Origin: Apostichopus japonicus
Taxonomy: Eukaryota; Echinodermata; Holothuroidea; Aspidochirotida; Stichopodidae
Length of the DNA stretch: 64,000 nucleotides
Assembly (NCBI RefSeq): GCF_037975245.1
Contig: NC_092575.1
Coordinates: 8,214,001 to 8,278,000 of the forward strand
Direction: 5' to 3'
Positions 10,601-20,217 of this stretch are shown here, piece after piece. Position numbers and translations under genes: made by a program. The notes under the pieces are model-generated. The model saw only the letters and a list, made by a program, of their open reading frames with translations. It searched no databases and was not told where the DNA came from. Numbering within the stretch: position 1 is the first letter of the stretch; the number at the start of each line of letters is the position of its first letter.

Positions 10601-12460
10601 CCGCCCACTGGTGCATGACACCTCTACGCATAAAGTCAAACAATAACAGCAGATATTACAGGGAACATGTTTCATATCAGATTGTACTATGTGGTAACTC
10701 TTTGATACACAATTTGTCGTTTGTAAAGTTCAAATTTATGCACGTCAATGATTTCTGTCTCGAAATAGAGTCAATATCCCTTTCGAAAATGGTGAACGTT
10801 CGACCCTAGTTATAGGACTTTAAAATGTTGTTACAATTTTGAATTTCATGTAACTTTAAAATATTAATAAATTAAAATTTGCTTCACCGTTGAGTGTGTG
10901 TGGGGGAGGGGGTGGGTAGGACGCCCCCCCATTTTCCCGTGATGTGCACTTCATGCATATACGTTTTTACACTATCAAAATGTTCCCAACTGTTCTCCCT
11001 ACTCACTGGCCCCCATCATCACTTTGGAATTTCTGGTGCCCCCACTGGAAAAGGGACACAATCATACTCGGGGTGTCCTATAACTTGTGAAGGTTTTGTA
11101 AGCCAGTCTGACATATGAATTAACTGGAAAGGGAAGTTTGCATGCACTGAAGAATTATACATGTCGTACCGTGTACTGTATAGCACAAGGAAAGCTGGAA
11201 GATAAGATTAAATTTAGACTTCAAAAATAACAGAACACTCTTGTATTTCTATGGTCTAAGTGTAAGAAATGCTTTCTACTGTATGCGATTAAGTTAGGGA
11301 CTCGATAAGGATAAAACTACCGTATTGTTCTGACATGGCAATAATTATCATAAATGATGTATATATAGTGCCCATCCATTAGCATTTTTTGAAAACATGG
11401 ATTATTTGGATCAGTGACACCAATAAAACATGTTTTTTGCGTCGCAAGTACAATTTAAAGCAAAAAAAAAGTAAAAACAAATTGTACAATTTACACACAT
11501 TACGTTGCAACGGCTTGATATGTACGGAGCAGCAGAATTGACACCATATTATTAACTTATATACATTACAAAACACTGAAAATCTCAAAATAACCGTTTT
11601 CAAATTAAGTATTTCTTGTAAAAACTTGTCATAACTTGACAAGTCGTAATTAATACAGATTTTTTTTTTTGAAGAGAGGAAAAAGAACAGTTTAAGACGT
11701 TATTGCGCTTCCGTATTTACCTTGTTTGGAAGAAAATAGTTGCACCATTCAACGCAATGAGGAAGTTATGTATCAACCCTCTTAATAATGAATTCTACAT
11801 TTACAAATTTATATTTTGTTTTTTAATTTAGCTAAAAATATCAATGAAACATTAAACGTAATTTTTTGATGCTTTTGGGGGTATTTTACTTATTAAATGT
11901 CTTAATGTTTCTGTTTTACTGGACGAATGTAGTTATGAGCAGCTACCATATTTTAGGAAAATAGGGGTTAGTATTTGTTGACGACGTAGTGATGAGAGAC
12001 AAAAATAAACATTACGTGTTTCTTACACCCTAGCAAAGCCCTGTATTGAATCAGCTCCGTCGAGTGTGATATCCAGAATCAATACAGTCGTATCCGGAAC
12101 AGGTCGTGTAGATGTATGTCTGATGCACTGGTGAGCTTCGAATTGGTTACCTTCTGTAAGTATGAATAAGCTATTAATACTGTTGGATAGACACATCTTT
12201 GCATATTTCTAGGCTAGGCCTAGGTATTGTAATATATACGATCATATACTTCCTTCGTCCTTCCTTAAAGAAAAAACACTTACTGTAGGTTTGGCCTAGC
12301 CTAGTATTATTACAAGTGTACACAGGCCAGGATACCCATAGCACTTACGTTAGGGCTTGGTATGCAAAGTAATGGTTCATTGGTCATATGACACAAGCAG
12401 AATTATGAAGTACTTCCTCAGAGTTAGACTGTATAGCTGATACTGATAGTCATAGAAAGT
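10601..12460. other. intergenic, weak repeat similarity only
   Basis: No gene was recognised. A segment near 11040-11115 (containing TATAACTTGTGAAGGTTTTG) resembles 60780-60810, so it is probably part of a dispersed repeat. The rest is AT-rich. GTAAG-like motifs occur near 12155, where an untranslated vault exon could conceivably lie, but I cannot support one. Confidence 0.4.
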
Positions 12461-12466
12461 TACACC

Positions 12467-12660
12467 ACAAAATGTAATAATTGACGCAAAATGTCATCTT
12501 AAACCAGATATGTAATAACATTCGCCACAAAATGCAATCTTAACAGCAAATATAATAACTATTTTGACGCAACATGTAATTATCCTTTAACGAGGTACAC
12601 AATACCTTCTTGATGCAAAATGTAATCAAAATTTAAAGAGAAATTTAATAATGCAAATTG
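12467..12660. repeat. TGACGCAAAATGTAATAA-type repeat block, left arm
   Basis: Several imperfect copies of a unit containing GACGCAAAATGTAAT, spaced at 25-40 bp. An inverted block with the same motifs lies at 16148-16211. The pair may be the ends of a larger element enclosing the hAT-like element at 12717-14400. No matching target duplication was found. Confidence 0.5.
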
Positions 12661-12708
12661 TAATTACTTTTGTTCATGTCATACTTGGAAATACTTTTAT
12701 GGATAGAT

Positions 12709-12716
12709 GTCATAAG
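12709..12716. repeat. 8-bp target site duplication, left copy
   Basis: GTCATAAG, repeated exactly at 14401-14408. Confidence 0.88.
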
Positions 12717-14400
12717 TAGTGTTCAACCGATTATGCATAACAGAAAATACCGATTACCGATTATTTTTTCCATAATCGTACCGATTCCGATTATTTGAAA
12801 ATGAGAAAATATCCCGTATATACGAAATCGGCAATAAAGTTTGACAGAAACAATAATTGTTGTGATTTTCCCCTGTTTCCTTTTGCTTCGTTGTTATACA
12901 AGGCTCTAATGTATGTATGTACCAAATTACCTCTGGAGTTTCTCGGAAAGAAAAAAAAAGTGTTTTTTTTTTAAATTTCCAAAATACGGAAATATGACAT
13001 CCTACCTAGTCAGTACTGTGCTAAGCGAATGGCCTAACCACCTCGACGTGAATGTCACCTGCTAATGGCTTGAAATGGGCTAAGAATAGTTACTCAAAAT
13101 ATCCATCTCAAAAAGTATCTCAGACAAACCATCCATCTTCAATCTTTACCAAAGTGTAAATTTTAATTACATGTTGCCTTCATTCCGACATTATTTTCTA
13201 CTTATTTTCAGTATTATACTGTTTATGAACAAATAGAAATGTTACGAACTTCAAGTTAAACATACCTATTCGTTACCTATTTAACTCGGAGAAGGTTTAA
13301 TTAGAAAATGTAAGCTTAGGCCAATCAAACTGAAAAGCAAATTGTACCATCGTAACTTGTTTAAAATTACTCTAAAATGTAATACCAGATTGATGTAAAG
13401 AAATAATAACAACTAGAAACTACTCCAATATAACATTCCCTCTGTAAGATATATCACTTACAGTACCTTCCAAACAAATGCCGATTTCCAGCAAATTGAA
13501 AGTTTGCTACGCATTTTTTTTTTTTGCAAACCGATGGTTAGGCTACATTTCTCATTGACTTAGTGTGGTTGTTAGGCTAACATGTGGTCGAAGATTGCAG
13601 TTTCCGTGGATATTTTTATTTGCGACACAACTAGAGCGAATTAACAGATGGCAAGGTTAGATTTCCATGCAGTTGACTTAGTGTGAAGTAAGACTACCAT
13701 GTGGTCGGAGATTTGTGAGGATTTTAGGTTATTTTCGCTGATACTGAAATTGCTTCGTGCACGCCGTAATTTTCCACGGTAACTTCCCGGGGATTGTGCG
13801 CGACCCTACCGCACTGCTTCAAATTTGATGCGGCATGTGAAAACTGTTTGCGCGATTCGCGCTGCAACTGCAATTCCTAGCTAAAGCAAACGCATGTCAC
13901 AATTAATTTTACACAGACACCTGATATAACGAGGGCGATTTTCTTATATTTCTTTTTCACACTCGTAATTGTGCTTTAGGAGGGCTTTTTAGCACATCGC
14001 TCCCGCTTATTTCCGACCCTGTCAAGCACATTCGTTAATTCGCGAAATTGGTATTGCTGCTATGCCTACTGTGCCAAGAAATTTGAAGTCACTAACCACG
14101 AGGGAAGCAAAATCGGCGACCCCGGCAGCGTAAATTGATGAAAGTATACACTGTGAAAGACGTATATAGAGGGTGTCTTATTTTAATATTTCGTAGTAAA
14201 AGAACAAACCTAATACATAAGTTGATATTTTCAACTTCCATATGTTTTTGAATAATGATATTTTCACCTTCCATATGTTTTTGAATAATCGGTATGAAAT
14301 AACTGGTATTCCACGTAATTTTTACCGATTCCGATTATGTTCCGATTATGCAATATTCGTACCGATTCCGATTCCGATTAGGTTAATCGGTTGAACACTA
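12717..14400. mobile_element. non-autonomous hAT element, 1684 bp
   Basis: The left end TAGTGTTCAACCGATTA (12717-12733) and the right end TAATCGGTTGAACACTA are perfect 17-bp inverted repeats. A perfect 8-bp host duplication, GTCATAAG, flanks them at 12709-12716 and 14401-14408. Subterminal regions at both ends carry many copies of ACCGATTCCGATTA-like motifs, a common arrangement for transposase binding in hAT elements. The interior has no transposase-sized open frame (longest about 60 codons), so it depends on a partner element. The near-perfect ends suggest fairly recent movement. Confidence 0.9.
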
Positions 14401-14408
14401 GTCATAAG

Positions 14409-16145
14409 TCACCAGATCAGTTTTGTTGGAACAATAAAACACAGAATTAAGGGCGATTTTGCATTCACAACTGGCAATGGTAAAACCAATCTTGATGGCA
14501 TTGGTAATCTGGTATACACTGTTTATTATCAAAGGTAGGGGTTGAATCCACCACAGGCTCATATATTTAGGGCTCAAAATTTAACGGCCGTCTGATCACC
14601 CAAGACGGCTAAATTCATATCGGATAACCTAACACCCTGCTTAGGTTGTCCGACCGATGACTAGTTGATTTGCTGTATTTGTTCAACACTTCAAACAAAA
14701 CTTGGAAAATCCCTATTCTTTCAAATAAAAATCTGCCCCAAAAAAGTGATAGTAGCTTGTTGGTATCGCCCTCCATATATATAATCGTACACTTTAGCTG
14801 TATGCACACCCCTTCGTCTATGTTGCTACAATGTATGTGCTGTATACCTTGGGCTTGCCCTCTGTCTCTTGAAATGATTCTGCAACCCAACATGATCAAT
14901 CATGAACAGTGTTATACACCACATAAAATGTCTATAACTCTACACAGTTCTGTCCAAGATTTTCCATCTCCGTAAGATTAATCACTAAGAGTAAGACTTA
15001 AGCCTCAGGCCAAATAGACTAGGCCTGGGTTGCCTAACGTTTCGGTACTCACCTACAAGGCCAAATCAATACATTGTAGTATTACTAAATGCACGCCACT
15101 TTTAAAGCCCTAGTGGCCCAGATTTTGTTGCTTTAAACTGTGGGGATACCTCAGTTCTGTTAAAGAGCCGAAAAGTAAACGACAAAAATTTCAGGAGAGC
15201 AAAACACAATATGAACAACTGGAACCAGCAGGCCCAACGTATATGCAAACCAACCAATCTACAAATGGAACAAGAGAACAGCATGATAGGCCTCTCTAAA
15301 CAGACACAATAAGGCCTAAATCATTAAACCAACTGAATATACCAAACTTGAATGAATAAATGAAAAATTGTCACATCAACCATTTACATTGTTTGTTATT
15401 TTTTGGTGCTTTTATTTGGACAACCAAAAAATACATTGAACAACTAAATATGAAGGCAAAGTGAAAAAGTTGTACATAATTTTCTGTGGGCCCTTTTTTC
15501 TGTGGATCTGTGAGCCTTTTCAACTTGAATCCCCTGTGACTGTTGATGATAGAGACTGCCTTTGTTTATCTTAATCTTAAGGGCATTGTACAGTCGTTTA
15601 AATAATTCACTTTTATTTTGGAGAACTTTGTGATCCATGAGGGTTTTTCGAGTTTGAAACTGGGCCCTATGACATTGGCTACCAATATAGAAAGTTGGGA
15701 CCATCAGAAAATTACTTTTAGAGAAAATTGTTTTGTTTATGACATCACAGAAATGAACAAAGTTATATGGTATATATGCACAGATCAATATTTGGCCAAT
15801 TCTACTTTGTTATGCAGCAATATAATCTCACATTTCTTGTCCTGATTCAAAATAGGCTATTCGGCAAGGAATCACAACCCAACTTTGCTTTCTGGTTTGT
15901 TACATTATTAGCTGTATTACATTGTCTGTAGTTATTTCATGATCAGTCACAATACCTGCTCCATGTAAAACCTTGCGGGAACCCTTTTAGCCCCATAGAT
16001 AGTACACTTCTCTGGTTACAACAGTTGTATTTATGTTAATTCCAGTTAATAATCAGAGCTCACATTGTATGGGGTTATTTCATTTCTTGTTAATTCTTTT
16101 ATTGCATTTCATAAAAAGTTATGACATACAGTACTCTAACTCCTT
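14409..16145. other. no gene recognised
   Basis: AT-rich sequence with several open frames of 60-114 codons. None has family similarity, codon character or splice context that would support a gene. It may be the interior of the larger repeat-bounded block 12467-16211. Confidence 0.4.
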
Positions 16146-16147
16146 AA

Positions 16148-16211
16148 AGGATTATTACATTTTGCGGCGAAAGTTATTACAGTTTGCGTCAATTATTACA
16201 TTTTGCGGCAT
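16148..16211. repeat. TGACGCAAAATGTAATAA-type repeat block, inverted right arm
   Basis: Contains ATTACATTTTGCGGC twice and TTTGCGTCAATTATTAC. Read on the minus strand, this repeats the motif order of the block at 12467-12660. Confidence 0.5.
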
Positions 16212-16244
16212 AACAGTCATGGACCAGTGAGACCGAACGGAAGT

Positions 16245-16372
16245 ACTCACTACTCAAGTCATCATGAATACTAGTTACTATAGTTACATGATATACTAGT
16301 TACTATAGTTACATGATACTAGTTACAGGTACTATAGTTACATGATATACTAGTTACTCTACAAGTTACTGC
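16245..16372. repeat. tandem repeat, about 29-bp unit
   Basis: Four or so imperfect copies of a unit containing ACTAGTTACTATAGTTACAT. The spacing varies through small insertions. Confidence 0.85.
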
Positions 16373-17073
16373 ATGTAGTAGCCTAGCTGTAGTTAGTACT
16401 CATATACAATATCCCCAGTCGCAAAGCCAGAAAGATTCTTAGATCTGAGAACTTCAGTTAGAATGTACATGTAGTCTAGCAGAATGACATAGTACTCATA
16501 TTTGTGGATGTGTGTCAGGCAACTGGTATCTGGTGTTTTATTAGGCTAGATTGTCTATACTTCAATTCTGGTTAACCAAAATATATATGTCCTTTTAAAG
16601 TTTAAGTGAGGTTTTAGTGAGGGGAACACTGACATGGTAAATTTACTACGAAATGGTGCAACTACACTGTGATTGTAACCTTCACGACAAACCTAAGGCC
16701 ACCTTACTGTGCTACTTGTCATTGAGACAACCTGTTAGGAAACTTTAGTCTCGAACGATAGGACAACCATTACAAATCACTTCTGGGCATGCTTTCCTTA
16801 ATTATTCTCATGTATATTCATTTTCGCAATGAAAATGTGAATGTTCTTTCACTTTGATGCTAGAAATTAGAATGATGTAAAACCTGCACATTTATAAGTA
16901 CTATTAAGTTACTGTATGGCTTAATGCTAGGTTGCCTTGATGGTTCATCATGAATTTACAGGTATTTTTTGAAAATACAATTATTCATAGCCACAGAGTT
17001 TGTACTTCAATTGTAATCTGCATACTTTCATCAGTTGCACATAGTGTGAACCTGTAATATTAATTTATTATGG
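16373..17073. other. no gene recognised
   Basis: AT-rich sequence upstream of a SINE head. Nothing coding or clearly repetitive was seen. Confidence 0.4.
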
Positions 17074-17104
17074 TGAAGGCGTGGTGTAGTGGTGAGAGTG
17101 TCCC
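17074..17104 (+). mobile_element. tRNA-derived SINE, left part (A box)
   Basis: TGGTGTAGTGG at 17082-17092 fits the RNA polymerase III A-box consensus. The matching B box, GTTCAAAACC, is at 19349-19358, beyond a 2.2-kb insertion. With the insertion and one target copy removed, the A and B boxes are 36 bp apart, as in tRNAs and tRNA-derived SINEs. Confidence 0.65.
17097..17104. repeat. 8-bp target site duplication, left copy
   Basis: AGTGTCCC, repeated exactly at 19317-19324. Confidence 0.88.
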
Positions 17105-17194
17105 CAGCGACGTAGCCAGGAATTTGAAAGGGGGGGAGCACTTTTTGCGATTGATATGGATTTTCAAAGTTGTAGGCACGACTATCTGAGCGGA

Positions 17195-17214
17195 GCCCCA
17201 CCATCGGTTGGCGC
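17195..17214 (+). repeat. dispersed GCGCCA...TGGCGC stem-loop, copy 3 (stem degraded)
   Basis: The core reads GCCCCACCATCGGTTGGCGC. One stem base differs from the other copies. The downstream segment GTACAAGAAAATTTTTGG is shared with the copies at 51473, 51757 and 52681. Confidence 0.7.
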
Positions 17215-17404
17215 AGAGCGTACAAGAAAATTTTTGGTTTACAAACCCCCCGGATGGCAGGAAACAGCCCTTCCCGAATGTTCATTCTGGTTCCCTGGCC
17301 TGTTGCTAACTTGTGAATCCTCATTCAATATCACTTTTAAACCGGAAAAACAAACGAGTTAAAATAGTACGTAATTCAATAATACATAATGTATTAAAAT
17401 TAGC

Positions 17405-17412
17405 AAGGTACA
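17405..17412. repeat. 8-bp target site duplication, left copy
   Basis: AAGGTACA, repeated exactly at 18312-18319. Confidence 0.85.
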
Positions 17413-18311
17413 CAAGGGCGGCGAAGCACTTTTAATCTGGAGAGGGCACCGGCGTCAAAGGGCACTTTGCAGAAATTCTATTGGACTGATGCAGCCTGAT
17501 ATTTAGTACCCTTTATAAATCTTATTGTATTATCTTATTTGCGTATACACATCACTCCATCACCCTCCCCCCCCCCCCCCCCCGTCTTAGTAGTCTTACT
17601 TTTCAACTTCTGATACTTGTAGATATAAAGATAGGCCAGAAATGTCTTTGATACAACCATAGCCAGTAATTGTCTTTGATAAAACTGTAGCTAGTAACTG
17701 TTTATCGAAAAGGCTGTTTTGGAACTTGGAACGCCGATCGTGACAACAACAGGCAACAAAGTGCTGCAGCTCTATACATATAAAGTCTGTTAATCAACGA
17801 TAGGCTTATTTGACTGTGGAATGTTCTCAACTGAAATTTTATCTGCGTAAACGGGTTCTTAAGTAGATGTTAAAAAACTGACAAGATCGTATCCTAGTCT
17901 TTTTCGGCGGGTAGAGTATTGAATGAAACGGCACGTGATATGAATGACAGCCTAGATGACAGAAGAATAGGTCACCTACTGTAATTTAGCCATTATCTTG
18001 CTATGTTCATTTCAATAGTTTTTCCTGTCTAGACTCTTAAACTCGTCCAGCAAGCTTATGGATTTGAATTATGGGTGTATTAATAAAAAAGATAACTTGG
18101 CCAAAAAAAGTGTAGGCCCGGGCCTACAGTGCTTCATACTGGCTACGCCCCTGATAGTTCTAAATTAGGATTAGATCTCTTACTGAAATATCGCTGACCT
18201 AATAAGGTGATTAAGAGTACAAGTTTTATGTAGAAAAAAGGCACATTTTTAACCTGAGGAAAAGTGGGGGGGGGCACTTGCCCCCTGTGCCCCCCGGTTC
18301 CGCCGCCCTTG
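17413..18311. mobile_element. nested hAT-like element, 899 bp
   Basis: The element begins CAAGGGCGGCGAAGCAC and ends CCGCCGCCCTTG, so its termini are inverted over CAAGGGCGGCG (one-base offset at the right). It has a perfect 8-bp duplication, AAGGTACA. Interior sequence from about 17587 (GTAGTCTTACTTTTCAACTT) recurs just outside the right end at 18329-18610, so the element carries or sits beside a second copy of the same repeat. A relative with the same ends lies at 52241-52905. Confidence 0.85.
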
Positions 18312-18319
18312 AAGGTACA

Positions 18320-18610
18320 TGTACAGAGTAGTCTTACTTTTCAACTTCTGATACTTGTAGATGCAAAGATAGTCCAGAAATGTCTTTGATACAACTGTAG
18401 CTAGTAAATGTTTAAGTTAGCCTAATAAGAGAAGGCGAGAGCTATCCGACGATTGCCATCTGATGCAAATTTCTCAAGTGTTTTCTCAACTGAAATATTA
18501 TCTGCGTAAACGGGTTCTAAACTACATGTTAAAAAACTGACAAGATCGGATCCTATAGTCTTTTTCGGCGGGTAGAGTGTTGAATGAAACTATTGTGCTA
18601 CATACTGGCT
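18320..18610. repeat. partial duplicate of the sequence inside 17413-18311
   Basis: 18329-18414 matches 17587-17708, and 18482-18595 matches 17822-17930, each with few differences and a gap between. Both copies end at a CTGGCTACGCCC-type terminus (18138-18152 and 18592-18608). Confidence 0.8.
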
Positions 18611-19316
18611 ACGCCCTAATCATATGATATCATTATCAGCAGATTTTGTTTCCTGTTTAAATTCTTTTACATGTTCTTTTACATAATATATCAGAAATAC
18701 AAACATAGTGCTCTTTTACAAGTTTTCCAGTAGGATGATTCTTGTTTATTGTCCAATGTCTGGACTTTAATACATTTGACGAACTTAACTGATGGACAAT
18801 ATAAACTTTCATATTTTGTAATACAGCCAGAAATGCAGTGGCCTAAAAACAAATATCGTTATCGCAGTGTATTAGCAGTGTAATAATTATTTATAGGAAG
18901 TGCGTATCACTTACGATTGCTAGCTTAGCTTTATAACATGCTGTTCGTGCGAAAACTTAGGACGACTCATTGAACGAACGTTGTCGACGTTGTTGTGCAT
19001 ACAGTTCGTGACATTCCATAGAGTGCGGTTAGGTAGGCAATATGTATTTTATTACGCAGTGGCCAACTGTAGGCTTGTAATTGGCTATAAGCTAAAGTTA
19101 GCTAATTGCATCTGCCAAACTAAGTAAGTAGTTGAATCAGTAGGCGTGAATGTTACTACGATTACAATCAAGTTAACGGAGCTGACGAGTATTCAAGATC
19201 AAAAGAGCACTGACAAAATACCATGCTAAAAAAACGACAGTTTAAAAAAAAAAAAAAATAGACACTGAAAGGGGGGAGCTGTTGCTCCCCCTGCTCCCCC
19301 CCTGGCTACGTCCCTG

Positions 19317-19370
19317 AGTGTCCCTGACCCATAACCTCCAAGTTCCTTGTTCAAAACCTCACCAGGAACC
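19317..19370 (+). mobile_element. tRNA-derived SINE, right part (B box)
   Basis: Starts with the second copy of AGTGTCCC and carries GTTCAAAACC (19349-19358), which fits the polymerase III B-box consensus. It continues the SINE head at 17074-17104. The SINE's 3' tail beyond about 19370 was not delimited. Confidence 0.6.
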
Positions 19371-19607
19371 ATACAGTATACCATATAACCTTTTCAAACA
19401 TTGTTTCTGTGCAATGTTGTTGAGTGAGGTCCTATGTGGGTTGGGAATTAAAGGTTTCACAAATTGGGAAATGGGGTTTAGTTGTCAGCTGTTTCAAAAG
19501 AAAATTGTTCAATAAGGCTGAACTGTAGTGATGATGCCTTCAGTGCCTTCAGATGTCTTCAGGATAGGGTTTCCATTAAGCATCTGGCTTCCTAATCTGT
19601 GGGGAAT

Positions 19608-20215
19608 ACTATTACTTATTAAGAAAATGAATCATATCATTCCACAATTCATTCTGTAACAAAAATTGTTAAAAATTGAACAGCATGAACAGGCAGTGTC
19701 CTTCATAGTAATAATATCAAAATCAGATTTGATTGAAATATTGAGCTGATTGTTACCCATTTAAATAGCCTGAGAAATTACTTATCAAGCTATGTCTGTT
19801 ATGATTGTATGTTTATTAAGAGCAGACTAAGTGAGGATGATGCCAAAAAAAATGATAGATTATTCAGTACATACAAATCCAAAACTGATCTGTCATATTA
19901 CAAATTCATATCATTCCATAATAACAAAAAATTGTTAAATATTTATGAACAGGCATTGTCCTTCATAGGAAAAGTAGAACCACTGGATCAGATAACTAAG
20001 ATTTGATTGAAATATTGAGCTGATTGTAATCCATTGGAATAGCCTCAGAAATGACTTATCTAGCTCTGTTACGATTGTATGTTTATAATCTAGACTAAGT
20101 GAGAATGGAACCAAAAAATGATAGATTATTCAGTACATACAAATCCAAAACTGATCTGTCAATCATACAAATTGGTCAATTTACAAATATGTATTTTTCA
20201 ATTTGCTTTTCTTTC
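19608..20215 (+). repeat. imperfect tandem repeat upstream of the vault coding region
   Basis: Three overlapping copies of a roughly 200-bp unit, marked by GATTTGATTGAAATATTGAGCTGATTGT (copies near 19724 and 20004) and by GATAGATTATTCAGTACATAC (copies near 19854 and 20120). The pseudogene flank at 9578-9778 belongs to the same family. The segment lies in the intron or 5' flank of the vault gene. Confidence 0.75.
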
Positions 20216-20217
20216 AG

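Larger units (their letters stand above)
17105..19316. mobile_element. hAT-like element, 2.2 kb, inserted in a SINE
   Basis: The left end CAGCGACGTAGCCAGG and the right end CCTGGCTACGTCCCTG are 16-bp inverted repeats with one difference. A perfect 8-bp duplication, AGTGTCCC, flanks them. The insertion interrupts a tRNA-derived SINE between its A and B boxes. The stem-loop motif GCCCCA...TGGCGC lies 90 bp from the left end (17195-17214). A second, complete hAT-like element is nested at 17413-18311. Both subterminal regions are G-rich or C-rich (17130, 19275, 19302). No transposase frame is present. Confidence 0.88.

Noticed and set aside
15444-15788. 114-codon minus-strand frame
   Set aside because: No recognisable family, composition like the surrounding AT-rich DNA, and no partner exons.
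12408-16247. GAAGTACT near 12409 and 16240 as a target duplication of a 3.8-kb element
   Set aside because: The sequences just inside these octamers are not inverted repeats of each other, so the match is probably chance.
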